Shown here: positions 1-11,814 of the stretch, piece by piece | Layout: every line of letters begins with the position of its first letter | Position numbering within the stretch: the first letter of the stretch is position 1 | From: Takakia lepidozioides | Taxonomy: Eukaryota; Streptophyta; Takakiopsida; Takakiales; Takakiaceae | Assembly (NCBI GenBank): GCA_030704615.1 | Contig: CM060731.1 | Span: 75,000,756 to 75,064,755, forward strand | Reading direction: 5' to 3' | DNA: 64,000 nt | Notes under the pieces: generated by a model | What the model was told of the DNA's origin: nothing | Database searches by the model: none | The model's input: the letters and a program-made list of their open reading frames with translations, nothing else | Made by a program: the position numbers and the translations under genes

Positions 1-105
1 TGGTCTCTGTTCAGTTCTGTGGGGACTGAGCGCACCAGCTTCCTTCTCCCCACTGTAAACACTTCAAAGCCGCCGCCTAGAGCCTGCATGGAGAGAGAGA
101 GATTG

Positions 106-144
106 TACTCATAAGACGTTGTTTGCCGTAGCCTTGTGGCCATT
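106..144 (+). repeat. Copy 1 of a ~40-bp dispersed repeat
   Basis: Begins TACTCATAAGACG and ends TTGTGGCCATT. Near-identical copies lie at 53141-53179 (plus) and 33302-33338 (minus). It follows a GA-rich run. The copy at 33.3 kb is bounded by a 16-bp direct repeat, so this family appears mobile. No coding capacity or known RNA is recognised. Confidence 0.7.
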
Positions 145-232
145 GACCCCGCGCCCAGTTTGAGTGGAAACAAAAGGGACAGCCTCTGTCAGGGGCTGAC
201 GTTGGTAGTAAGACTTACCTCCATATAAAGAA

Positions 233-631
233 TTAATCCAGGTTTTCCAGATATCCTCTAGAAATCCCTTCACAAACATCAATCTGCTGTGTGTGATTTG
301 CCCAAAAACTAGGCCTCAGGAGGGCCTGGGCTTTTGGCTCAGCCTCGAGACTTTCAAAGTTGGTAAACAGGGGTACGGGCACAATTCCCTTAATAGATTT
401 AAAGAGAGCGTCTCTTTGGTGAGAGAACCCCGGACAGTGTATCAGAAAATGAATACTGTCTTCAGATTGCCCACACAACGGGCCATTGCACTCTCCCTTT
501 CCTCTCTGCTTCTGATTGCTGTTCAAAGGTAGGCTTCCTGCCCTGAGTTTAAATTTCAGTCTAGTGCCGAGAGTGGGTAGACCCTTGAGGTCATCCAAGA
601 TGTCCTCCCCCATGTCACAGACTGGAAACAA
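233..631 (-). pseudogene. LINE-type reverse transcriptase C-terminal fragment
   Basis: This minus-strand ORF of about 130 residues has the layout of the C-terminal zinc-knuckle tail of non-LTR retrotransposon polyproteins. It runs from TRLKFKLRAGSLPLNSN through CNGPLCGQSEDSIHFL to IHCPGFSHQRDALF. The CxxC-x8-H-x4-C spacing is the zf-RVT-like signature. The upstream polymerase and endonuclease domains are absent, so this is a truncated retrotransposon end, as 5'-truncated LINE insertions usually are. No functional protein is expected. It could instead be a host zinc-knuckle ORF, but the sequence pattern is typical of LINE tails. Confidence 0.6.
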
Positions 632-657
632 GTTCAGGGAAGTTTTCTGCCTAACTT

Positions 658-659
<2 letters not shown>

Positions 660-691
<32 letters not shown>
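660..691. repeat. (GA)n microsatellite
   Basis: About 15 tandem GA dinucleotides. A similar CT run occurs at 8273-8291. Confidence 0.9.
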
Positions 692-693
<2 letters not shown>

Positions 694-699
694 GGCAGC

Positions 700-3600
700 A
701 TGTTCAGCATCTCTGCACTCATCCACAAACACCGTGTCCCTGTCAACCTTGCTGCCCTTATAGGGCACCCAAAATTGACTATCCCAGTCTGGAAAAGATT
801 GATTGAAAAGAGAGGGAGAAAATGGATGAGGGGTGTCCCTGTTCTAGAGCGTGATCCTCCTGCCAGTGTTTTTATTATGACTCACTTCCATCAAAACAGT
901 ATAATTCGCAAGATACTGAAGTTTAAGTCTCAAGTTGGCTTGGTTGGGGATGTCAGTATCATAATGTCCCATCCTTAGCATCATCCCTTTAGCATGAGTT
1001 TAGCAAATCAGCTTTTTGACTATAACGGTCATGTCCCCATTGAAAGCAAGCCTCAGATCAGTAATGGCGCATACCCTATATGTCCATACATTTTAATGAC
1101 TTTGGGGTGAAGTGACACCATAAGTTACGCTTGCTTCGGCAAGAGTCTTCCTTCTGACTAACAAACCATCTATCAACATGATACTTTTGACTGATTGAAA
1201 TTACTAAAAGCTTAAAAAAAAAGTCTAGAGACATTGACCTTCAACCGTGTCAAGCCAATCAGAGTTAACATCCCACGTACATTCATGGATTTGGCTGGAC
1301 TTTGTCCCTGCAATCACCAGGGAGCTTTGACATGTTTGAAACTGGAGTGTTTTCAAACAAATGATTTATCCAAATTATTTGTGTAATGACAGCTTCTGTC
1401 TTAACATTAGTTATTTACCCTTGATTGCAAGAAGTTGTACCTTCAGTTTGCTGATTGCTCGCACACAGTCATCCTCTGTAATGGGTTCACGAGAAGCCCG
1501 ACGCCGCTTTGCAAGCAGAGCACAGAGTTCTTCCAAATCAAGAAGGCCACCATTGTGAGGCCTAGTTGCAAGGCATATGTCCACTATTTGTACACCTGCT
1601 TAGTAAAGCAATGATTAGTACCAGTCATTGCGTGGAATTCTCTTGGTTGCATGTTGCCCCACCACTAGTGTCACAAGTTCACGTACCTTCTGCCTACTTG
1701 AGCATCAGACAGCTGATGCTGCAGTTAGCTCCACGGAGGATGTAGTATGGATTGAATGTAAAAATAGAAGGTAGTACTGGTGGAAATGTTCACTGCAAAC
1801 ACGTGTACACCTCTGTGCCTGTGATGGCCTGGATATGATGGAGGACCAACAGTATCTTGAAATTATGGCAAATTCAAGTGAGTCGTGTATGTACCCTGCT
1901 GGGTCTTGAACTCCTGGAAACACGTGCTTGCAGTACTGCGAGTTTTGCATTTGGTTGAACAAGATATGTCGAGGTGACCTTCTAGGGCATAATCTGGGTG
2001 GGTGTAGCAGTCTAAGAGCAAATTGTGAGTTTCATCCCACAAGGGTGTTGAGATGCATCCCGAATGCCCATATTCTACTACAACCCAAATTGAGATGGTG
2101 GCAGCCAGCGGCCGAGGATAATCTGGTTGCTAGGAATGGAGGGTTGTTGTATGCAGTTTTCGGCCTTCAGTACTTTGAAAGGATGTGGCAAGCGTGGCCA
2201 GAGGGAAAGGAGGGAAAAAAAAATGATGTACTCAGGAACGATCCCCTGCAGATGTTGACATGCACTGAGAATTCCCCAACATACAATGCCATTTGACTTC
2301 AAGAAGAAAGGGGGAGATACAGAGACAGAGGTACAGACCGAGCTCATAATAGAAGTCCCCAATTCCCAACAGCTCAGCCCAGAACCCCTTGTTAGAGGCA
2401 AGTGGGTCTACTCCACATTTAGCACACATGGTGTGAAACTGTGCCCTGAATGCAGGACTCTTCTTAATGTCATTCTGCCAAATGTTATCAACAAACAATC
2501 AAGCCAGTGTCACAGTCATGGGAGTCTCAATAGAGGACCGGTATAATCCCTGATGAGTGGAGGAGAACAAAACTGCAAACTAAAGTGCCATGAAGTAAAT
2601 CTTCATTCTTTCAGCACCAAAACGTCTGCTAAGTCAAGTATTCTGAATATTGTGCACATACGGAAGCTGGAATGTACCTCTCTGCAAGATAAGGCTCAAA
2701 GAGAGAGCAACAGATGTGCTCATGATGATGACCTCTCATCAAAGTAAATCCTGTTTCCTTGCAGGGAAATACCCCGGAGAAAACAATCCCTCCGGGTCGA
2801 AAACCCCACTCCTAGCATGGAAGTGCCAGAGCTGTCTTCCACTAGCACCCTAGCCAGTTGTGGCACCAAGCGTGACATCCTAGCAATGACTGGTGGTGTT
2901 GAAAGGGCAACAGAAATAGGGTAAGAACCTTGTGCTTGCGAGCAAATTCTTCGAGTTGGGTTCTGAAAGTGGCTAGCTGCTCCTTCATCAAGTCTGTGCG
3001 AATTTTCGCCACATTGTCGCCCAGCGACCGATACTGATCCTGGAAAACGCATATTTTGATGGAATCTTAAATGCCTCTAAAAGTGCTAAAGACCTCTGCA
3101 GATGGGTACAGTTTCGGGATTAAGGTGAACCTGTCCGGTACAAAACGACTGCGCAGAGACAGGGACATGTAAAATCTAGATCCGTCACCAGGTTTGCATG
3201 TCCTAAACATTCTGAGCAACTTGAAGCACTGAATTTCTGAAAAAGACTCAATACCACGAACCCTAAATCACAGATGTTCCGGCTGCTTCGTTGTCAAATA
3301 CTAGAACTTCCAAAAAACAAGGTTCCGGACAAGGATGATGGTACCCATCAAGAACAAAAAATCTACGTTCTAGGCTCTCGAAGAGAACAACGCATCTGTC
3401 ACACCATCAGTACCCATACAAGCCAGCGAGGAACTGCAAAAATGCTTGAAGAAGGTAGGGGCCAAGAGTAACAGGATGGAGATTGAGACAGTACCCTGGC
3501 GGCAGCAGCTGTTTGAAGCCCTGAGATTCCTGGACGCCTCCTCATCTCCGATACGATTGATATCGAGAAACTTACAGCGACTGCATGTTCAGATTCTCAG

Positions 3601-3700
3601 GTCTCCTCCAAGTTTGTATTGCGGCAGTTCTGAGCGAAGGCAGCTTTTCACCGAGACTTGTGAGTGTTGACCCCAAATGCCCAGCGAGCAGGTTTGCTTC
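700..3700. other. Stretch without a recognisable gene
   Basis: Only short ORFs on both strands, none with a family signature, repeated motif or convincing exon structure. No repeat ends could be defined. It is probably old intergenic or decayed repeat DNA. Confidence 0.5.
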
Positions 3701-3789
3701 GTTTTCTTTTCTTTCCTTTTTTTATTGATAAAACATTTGACTCCATAATTTTTTCTTAATACTTAAAGGAAACCCTGGGAGAGACAGCC

Positions 3790-3855
3790 CACAATTCAGG
3801 CCCTTGAGGAGGGGCAAAAATTAACCCCTTTCCATTTATGGGCCACCAGACCTAC
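3790..3855 (+). repeat. Dispersed ~65-bp repeat (copy A)
   Basis: From ACAATTCAGGCCCTTGAGG to TTTATGGGCC this segment matches the minus strand of about 50812-50882 with few differences. Flanking sequence is not shared. It contains TTAACCCC, similar to the TTAA-bounded element ends elsewhere in the window, so it may be an old element end. Confidence 0.55.
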
Positions 3856-4112
3856 TGGCACAAATATGTAGGGCAGTTTCATTCGGGCCCAGGTTTGCAG
3901 TGGGATGTGAAAGTTAGAGAGTGGTCCAGGAATTTAAAAGCGGGTGATATAGTAAGCTACACCACGACTTGAATTAGTAACCGTCATGTAAGGGGGGGGT
4001 TAGAAAAAAGAAGTCATGAAGCCGACAACTATTAAATGGGGAGGGTTCAAGCTCCGAATTGGATAAGAAGACGTCACAGTCACAAGCAACCTTCTAGAAG
4101 GTCCCACCCCCT

Positions 4113-4236
4113 TAAGAGGGTATATGAAGGAGCCCCGCCTTGTATTTACTAATAAGTTATCACTTACTAGTTAGTAAGAGGGTATATGAACGAGCCCCGC
4201 CTTGTATTTACTAATAAGTTATCACTTACTAGTTAA
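4113..4236 (+). repeat. 62-bp tandem duplication
   Basis: Two adjacent near-identical units with starts at 4113 and 4175. Each runs from TAAGAGGGTATATGAA through AGCCCCGCCTTG to TTATCACTTACTAGTTA. Each holds a TATATGAA element, so the block may be a duplicated promoter or the U3/R part of a solo LTR, but no LTR ends could be found. Confidence 0.75.
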
Positions 4237-4359
4237 TAAGTGGTGAGCTGTGGAGGCGTAGGGCCCCAAAGAAAACATAAACAAGAACCATAGGTATATT
4301 AATTAATAGGGACAGCATAGTAAGTGATGCCCATGACCATAACACATAATCAACACGCG

Positions 4360-4440
4360 GGGCAGGCCAGTGGGGTTTGAACCCCGAATCACCAAGGTGA
4401 CACACTGTGCACTTACCACGCTAGCTACCAGCCGATCATG
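4360..4440 (-). repeat. tRNA-derived SINE head or degenerate tRNA
   Basis: The minus strand shows an A-box-like TGGTAGCTAGCGTGGTAAG and a canonical B box GGGTTCAAACCCC about 35 bases later, in the right order for an internal RNA polymerase III promoter. The acceptor stem does not pair, so a working tRNA is unlikely. The body, tail and target-site duplication were not resolved. Confidence 0.45.
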
Positions 4441-5120
4441 ATTACAATATTTACTCCACTAGGGCTTCGCGTTGCTCCGCACTACTAGCGACAAATTCTG
4501 AGAACTGCGTTCAATTTTTCATAAAAAAAAAGGGGGTTGGTCATCCCCACGGTGTTACATGCAAAGATCCCGTGTTCTGTTTTTTCTGGAATAAAAATGG
4601 CGGATCTGCATTTCAATGTTCAATTTTCACAGGCTGCATCAATCAATAACAACATACCCAAATACCCTTACGTTCACTATATGAACTTTCAAGCAGCCAC
4701 CATGGGATTGGATCTTGGTGGGTTAAGGCTAGCTTTTGACAATATTCATGTAAGTTCATCAAGGGCTCCATCCAAAGCCACACCACGAGAAACAAACAAA
4801 CATGTCCAAATTTAAGATGCTGAACAAACTTGTGCACAGTGCTGCCTCTCTCATCAAGCTCATTAAAATTCGTATTCACTTCCATCTTCAAGCTTTGGAG
4901 AAGCTCCACCACCCAAACCCAGAATTAGGACAGCACTCTGATTTCCATCCACTATCACCAGAATCAGTCAAAAATCACCCCTTCAGTCAAGTGCAATTGT
5001 GGGCTGACTTCCTACCTATGCCGGGTAGACCCCACTACCAGGAAATGGTGGATGGTCTGAGTAGCTACACAGATCAATGAATGAAGCAAGACACTAACAT
5101 CTTTCCAAGAAAACATCCTT

Positions 5121-7490
5121 TCATCAGTAATCACCACAAGAACAAATCACATCTTCAAAGTGGTGGAAAGTAGTTAGCGTCCCATACAACAATTGCTCGG
5201 CCAACAATCTTTGAGATGAATTTGGTGGAGGTGTGGGAGTCTCCACACACTCGAAGATTCTTGATGAGTCGTGTTGATCAGCCCAAAACCAATGGCCAGC
5301 TTCTCACTGTGGTGGCAAAGAGAAAATTCCTTTTCTCCACATCATGCAATAAAAAGCGTGTGTCAGGCACATACCCCACCTCCTTCATCTGCCCAAACAA
5401 TCTTCTCAGCTCAGCATGGATTTCCTTAATTCTGGGATGCAACTTGTCATCTGGTTCCTTTCTAACCCCTCTGACGTTCATCATTCTTCTCACCTTTGCA
5501 GTATCATCCCACCTGCCAGCTGCAACATAGATGTTTGATATAGCAACACATAAGTCGCGGCATCATGTTCATCCCACTTGAAGATAGATGTTGCCACACA
5601 TTCAGCCATCTCCACATTGCCATGGATTCTGCAGGCACCAAGCAAGGCCTTCCACACCACAACATCTGGATTGATTGGCATTTTATTAATCAGGTCCACT
5701 GCCTCATCCAGTTGTCCTGCACGTCCAAGAAGGTCCATCATGCAGCCAAAGTGCTTTACTGTCAGATTGATACAATGATCTTGACTCAGGGAATCGAAGT
5801 AGCATCTTCCTTCATTCAGTAGGTCAGTGTGGTTGCATGCAGAGAGAACACATATAAAGGTGATACTGTCCGGCTTCAAGCCTTTCATTTGCATTCCTTC
5901 AAATAGTTGCAGGACCTCCCTATGACAACCATGCTGGGCATATCCTGCGATCATCGCATTCCACGACACCACATTTCATTCAGCCATATTGTCAAATACT
6001 CCCTTTGCATCCTCATTGCACTCACATTTCGCATACAAGTGAACCAGGGCAGTGTCCAGAATGACATTTGGTATAAGATGTCACCATGCACCTCTTTGCC
6101 CTTTTCCAGGGCTGCCAGGCTTGCACACGCATTGCAAACGCACACAAACGTGATGTGGTCGGGCCTCACCCCTTCCCCCAGACCTCCATCCCACACCCCT
6201 GCTGTGCATATCCTACAAGCATGGCGTTCCATGACACCAAATCTCGTTCAGCCATATTGTTGAACACTCCCTGCACATCCTCAATGCCCCCACATTTGGC
6301 ATACATGTCTACGAGGGTATTGTTCAGAATCACATCTGGTACAATTCCAGCTTTGGCAATGCAACCGTGCACCTCTTTGCCCTTTTCCAGGGCTGCCAGG
6401 CTTGCACACGCATTGCAAACGCACACAAACGTGATGTGGTTGGGCTTCACCCCTTCGCACATCATTTGCTCATAGCTCTCCAAGGCCTCCATCACGCGCC
6501 CCTGTTGTGCATACCGTGCAAGCATGGTGTTCCATGACACCGAAACTCGTTCAGCCATACTGTGGAAAACTCCGTCCACATCCTCAACACTCCCACATTT
6601 GGCATACATGTCCACCAGGGTAGTGTTCAGGATGACATCTAGTACAATTCCAGCTTTGACGATGCAACCATGGACCTCTTTGCCCTATTCCAGAGCTGCC
6701 AGGCTTGCACACGCACTGCAAACACACACAAACGTGATGTGGTCGGGCTTCACCCCTTCGCACATCATTTGCTCATAGGTCTCCAAAGCCTCCATCCCGC
6801 GCCCCTACTGTGCATACCCTGCAAGCATCGCGTTGGGCAGTGTTCAGAATGACATCTGGTACAATTCCAGATTTGACGATGTCACCATGGGCCTCTTTCC
6901 ACTTTTCCAGGGCTACCAGGCTTGCACACACACTGCAAATGCAAACAAACGTGCCTTTAGTTGACCATCTACCCATGCAGGTTTCTTGTAGCTATCAATC
7001 CACATGGAATCATAGGTAATCTGGAGCTTGAAGTCCGGTCCCCTTGGATGAATCTGGACCCACACTCTATCCCTGCTCCTTCAACTATTCATGCCTCTGC
7101 ACAAATCATGGATACATCCTTGCCTTCCTGCTAGCAGCGGACAATGACAGCCTGTGACAGGCTCAACAAACTGTGGAATAGAGCTCCAAAGCCTCCATCC
7201 CGCGCCCCTGCAAGCATTGCGTTCCACGACACCACATCTCATTCAGCCATAATGCTGAAATTAACTCCCTTTGCATCCTTAATGCACCCACATTTGGCAT
7301 ACATGTCCACCAGGGCATTGTTCCGAATGACATCTGGTACAATTCCAGATTTGACGATGTCGCCATGGGTCCCTTTGCCCTTTTCCAGGGCTGCCAGACT
7401 TGCACACGCATTGCAGACGCAAACGAACGTGATGTGGTTGGGCTTCACCCCTTCCCTCATCATTTGCTCATAGGTCTCCAAAGTCTCCAC
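5121..7490 (-). pseudogene. Decayed PLS-class PPR-DYW protein
   Basis: PPR-DYW proteins bind organellar transcripts and edit C to U. The minus strand has at least five PPR-type units, marked by recurrent CNACASLAALEKGKEVHG, VDMYAKCG and SWNAMLVGYAQQG blocks near 7.4, 6.9, 6.7, 6.4 and 6.1 kb. The E region follows (VVWKALLGACRIHGNVEMAE, about 5.62 kb). The DYW domain decodes only piecewise. [12 protein letters not shown] is near 5.3 kb, then after a frameshift [20 protein letters not shown], then after another [13 protein letters not shown], where the final Trp codon is TGA. The zinc-binding CxxC has become CGDS, and the stretch between KEP and HP is deleted. Multiple frameshifts and stops show it is not expressed as an intact editing factor. 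Confidence 0.9.
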
Positions 7491-7675
7491 CCCATCATGG
7501 ACATACCCTAGGTTAATCGACTCTATCTTGGAAGCAGGATTGCCCTGTCAAACAGATTAAGTCCTGACGGAAGAAGCGGTTTTCAGGGATCTGATTCTGA
7601 GTGCAAGTCTTGACCCTGCTGGATAATTCTGACCTGGAGGCTATGGGGTTCAAAGCCATGTCTGTTGCCAAGATC

Positions 7676-7742
7676 TTGATTTCCTTCATTCAGTAGGCCA
7701 GAGTGGCTGCATGCAGAGAGAACACATATAAAGGTGATACGA
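7676..7742 (-). pseudogene. Displaced copy of a PPR fragment
   Basis: This segment repeats the plus-strand bases of about 5807-5868, which encode the FICVLSACNHTDLLNEG part of the PPR relic on the minus strand. It sits outside the rest of the array and has no open context. It is probably a small duplication or rearrangement of the decayed PPR locus. Confidence 0.7.
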
Positions 7743-8870
7743 TGGAGGATTCAACCAACCCCGAATCCAAATAACCTCTAGTGTGCGCTGTTTAGGTGTG
7801 TAGTCCGATGATCTTGGGTGGGTCTGTGAGAACCACCACGGAGCTGTTGAGCAGCCATAGTTTCAAGACGGCCTCCCAAAACCAAGAAGACCCTCCCAAG
7901 TACCTTGTAAACACCAAGAAAAACCCTTGCGCAATGCAATTTCATGGCCTATTTAGGAACAACAACCTATGATACAGACAGGGACAGCCACTTTTGCATA
8001 ACAGAAAACCTTCTTTACATCATGTAAGAAGAAAGCCCACACCTTGCTATGTAGGTTGTCCCACCATTGTGAAGGATAAATATGCTCACCTTTTTTCCTT
8101 TGGAGAACGTTCTCCTGGATGCGCCGTTTAAAGAAATGCCCTCCGCACAGTCGAGCTCTTTCTAACCCTTCTTGACACTTCATGGCTGTATATTATAGAT
8201 CGCCTCGGCAAGCCAAACCTAGCTAAACATGTTCTAAATGCCAGGCCTTATCAACCTATGTAGCCATTGCGCTCTCTCTCTCTCTCTCTCCTTTGAACAT
8301 CAAACAGAAGCATGGAGGAAAAGGGTCAGTCTCGACAAAGTACCGTTCAAGAAGTTATTTTCGGATTTTTCGGGCAATCTGGGCAGATAGAAAGAAATTA
8401 ACGACATACAAAACGTGGCAACGACAGGTGGCGACGATGACGTGGCACTATGGCACCCTATTCCTGCTCTACGCTAAACTAGCTCTCGACCTTCGGTCGT
8501 CGCTAGAATAAGAGTTTATGTCTCCGTGACACAGAGGCCTCTCCGGCAAAGCTTCCTGTCAAATCCCCCCCAAGCCCCTGGGATTGACAGTGGGGGCATA
8601 TTTCTCTTCACCATTTTCTCAGTTTACATCCAAATGCCACTGTCTATATTGTAAAGTAAAACTAAATATTCTAGACCCTCATATGCTTCCTACATAGACC
8701 CCAAAAAAACCCTGATGTCATCCCTTTTCATTTATTGTCATGAGGTTGACCCAAAACCCATTCTGCTGAATGGGCATATTTTGCTCCGCTTGGTCTACAA
8801 GGCGTGTTCCGGAAACAATCATGGCAAGATGTGAGCTGAGATTGGGTAGCCTGTGAGCATACTTACGTAT
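7743..8870. other. Stretch without a recognisable gene
   Basis: Short ORFs only, plus a (CT)n run at 8273-8291. No family signature seen. Confidence 0.5.
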
Positions 8871-8872
8871 TA

Positions 8873-9004
8873 TGGAACGGTCAGGGCCGGGCTATTCTGC
8901 CCCCTTTGCTGCCCGTCCTGAAATTTTGTCTCGGCCTCCCAGCCTCGCCAAAATTCACGACCAGGCAGCTCAGGGGGCAGAATGGCCCGGCCCTGACCGT
9001 TCCA
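8873..9004. mobile_element. Foldback MITE
   Basis: A 132-bp segment whose first and last 41 bases are inverted repeats with about three mismatches. It starts TGGAACGGTCAGGGCCGGGC and ends GCCCGGCCCTGACCGTTCCA. The central loop is about 50 bases. This is the shape of a miniature inverted-repeat element. ATTATGG occurs on both sides but a clean target duplication is not certain. Confidence 0.8.
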
Positions 9005-9544
9005 TTGCATTATGGTCAGAGGTCAGAAACTGCCCGAAACATGGAGGACCTGAGCATTCTGCGACCTGTTGGGGCATTCTGCTACCTACTCGAATATTCT
9101 GCCATTTAACGGAGGGGGAAAAAATGGCAGAAAAACCACCTCCTGACCATAACGCTCACAAACTACAATACTATATAAATTCTTAAAATATTCTAAGAAT
9201 ATACTACAATGAAACGAAAATACGCTTACATGACAAAATTGCAAAACTACTTCAAAATTTGTACTCATGCGAAACTATCTTTTTTTTTTTTCATTATTTT
9301 GTTGGTTTGTTTAGCTAACGAGACTCATTGAGCTTGCATGAACACAATTTTTGAAAGTTTCGTTGGCGAAATAGTGTTGTTTATAATATTATAATATTAA
9401 AAGTAGTGTTATGCTATTAAATATTTGTGTTTTACAAAGGGTTTTGGCTAAAATATACTCAAAGACCATGTAACTGACCCTATTAACATAGCAGGTGTTA
9501 ATCTTGGCACTATCTCTTACACAACATCTTTCCTTCAAGACGCC

Positions 9545-10933
9545 TTGCTAGGATACCAGCTATATAGAGCTTCTTCCCAAACTAGGGGATATGCAGGGAG
9601 CCCATGGCATTCTCACCAAATGCTTTCTACACCGACCTTCGTAGTACATTGTTTCCCCCCAAGTCCCCAGTTTTTGGAGCTTCTGTTTTCTATTTATACG
9701 ACTATTATGGGGATGTCTATTAGGCCCGTGTGCATTTGATAGTGAGGAGGGTTCCTTGGCATATCGTCAAGCTACCCTCCCGATCTCTTCTGGGGGAGTG
9801 GGCTTATTATCCACAGTCACAACTGCCCCTGTTCCCTTCCCAGGTAGCTGGGCTCTAGTTGCTTCATCCTTGGCATCTCGGTTTATGTGTCAGCAATGCC
9901 CTATCCTCATGGATGTGGTTGCCCACATCGACGATGGCTCTTTGTCCTTCCAGCAATATCTTCATGCAGCATGGGACCTCCTTCCGATACCAGCACAAGC
10001 TTGTCTGCCACCTTTCGAACAATTGGTGACTCAAGGCCTAGAGTACTTACAGGATACCATCATGGAATGCGTGCACCGATACTCATTTTCCAACATGCTT
10101 CCGATGCTCCTTCAGATACACATCGGACTAGACTTCTTTCTTGTGCTGGGCCCTGAGCAAGCGCCTGGCTCACGGTACGAACAGCCATAGCACCATTCCG
10201 TATGTCCTCAGCTGTATTTACCACCTCCCTTCGGGTTAGACTTGGTTTTCCGCATCCCCGTATGTTAGGACTACAGCGGTGTATTTGTCACCATCCTATC
10301 GACCCACTTGGCATCCAACTTCTTTGTTGCATTTGCGGCGGAGAACTCATGACGTCGCGATGCAGTAGCTGCGGTTGCTCGTGATGCAAGGATTCACGTC
10401 CTTCGAGAGCAAATGCATGTACTTCCAACCCACAATCATCGTTCCACACGACGGCGCGTTGACCTTGTCATCTCTCACGACGGGCTGCGTACATTGGCGG
10501 ACGTGGTCATCACTGATTCTACTAGGGCATATCTCCTTCCACACACAGCCCCATCACAAGGAGTTGCTGCTTAAGTAGCCGCACAGGGGATTAAGGAGCA
10601 CGACTATTGGAACGTCACCCCATAGACACATTCCTCCCTTTGGCAGTCGAGATCTTCGGTTGTTTGCATCATCAATTCAACGACTTCCTTTGTACATATG
10701 CCCATCGCGCAGCTGAAAATAAAAGCCTAGGAAGCCCATACGTCTCTGTTCTTATAGCTTTCTTTAGACAGCGAGTCTCTGTTGCTTTACAAAAGGCTCA
10801 AGCTCTATCCATTTTGCATCGGGCAGAGGTTGTCGGGGCAGCTTCATCTTGCCTCCCGACACTTTCTGATCCACCCTCTTTCATGTTGTCTGACCAAGTT
10901 CTTCAAGCAGTAGGTGATACCACAACAGTTTGA
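9545..10933 (+). pseudogene. Reverse-transcriptase polyprotein C-terminal relic
   Basis: Three consecutive plus-strand reading frames join into one degraded polyprotein end. The first has QATLPISSGGVGLLS and FPGSWALVASSLASRF, the usual post-polymerase block of a non-LTR element. The second has TTSLRVRLGFPHPRMLGLQ followed by CICHHPIDPLGIQLL with a Cys/His knuckle. The third reads VDLVISHDGLRTLADVVI in pieces, then HPIDTFLPLAVEIFGCLH and a terminal QRVSVALQKAQALSILHRAE. The ADVV segment may be a degraded nuclease core, which is inference. At least two frameshifts and a stop near 10.58 kb break it. It differs from the LINE tails at 0.2 and 15 kb. Confidence 0.7.
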
Positions 10934-11689
10934 CTTCTGTTTATCATTATATCTAGCTCTATGAGATTTTTCTTCTTCCCTTTGGGATAGTTTTACCCAT
11001 TTTGTACAGTCACCCCACTTGGATCTTTTTATAAAGCTATACAGGTTTTCTATGTCTATAAATGACTTGTATTTCCATTTGCAAACATACTACCCCTATA
11101 ATCGTGGATCGTGCTCACACTAGTTTTCTTTCCAGCTCAGGAGATACCAACCCCCTGTGAGCTCGATGTATAGGGGAAGGGCAGTTGATGACGCCCTTCC
11201 ACCAGGGTTATTATTAGGTAAGTCGCCATGACCCGAAAATGAAGCCCAGAAATACACCCCCTTACGAAGCGATACGGGCGATCAACGGAAGATCAAGCAA
11301 AACATGCACACAAAAGCGCCAAGGAAATGCGAGAGGGGCCATGATTTGCAAGCTCCAGGAACCCAGACTCTGTGCGCGCGAAGAGAGAGCCCGTTCCACG
11401 CTGCCGCCACCCATCACTGGCCACAGGGTGACATCCTGTGTCCGCACGGGCGGACATGCCAACCCTGCATGCACCCGATCGCCGGCATCGGCACCGACGC
11501 CCATTATGTCTGCCACGTGGCTAGGTCAAAGCCTGTGGAGGGCCAGAAACCATTGGATTTTGGGTACTCGTCATCACTTCAAAAACTCCTGACGACGCAA
11601 GATTTGTCCAATTAGGGTGCAATAAATTATGTCCGGCGCAGAATCAAGGGCTACAACTTTCGTTCAGAGCCCATCTTCATCCAGATTCA

Positions 11690-11760
11690 TTTAAGGGGCC
11701 CACTGATGATCGAAATATCCAATCGACCCGAATCAGGTCGACTCGTCCATTAGGGGTTAA
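11690..11760 (+). mobile_element. piggyBac-like element end (right end)
   Basis: Ends ATTAGGGG followed by TTAA (11757-11760). Read inward it carries a subterminal palindrome CGACCTGATTCGGGTCG and then GGGGCCCACT, in the same order as the left end of the TTAA-flanked element at 29.47 kb. The matching opposite end was not found. Confidence 0.55.
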
Positions 11761-11814
11761 TACTTCGGCTGCTTGGTACTGTATTTCTAATTCAGCCGGA
11801 GGTACTCCCTAGGA

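Noticed and set aside
4360-4440. Functional tRNA gene
   Set aside because: The A and B boxes are good but no acceptor stem can be paired.
5278-5493. Intact C-terminal PPR-E protein
   Set aside because: It ends at a frameshift. The DYW continuation is readable in other frames, so the apparent stop is a decay product.
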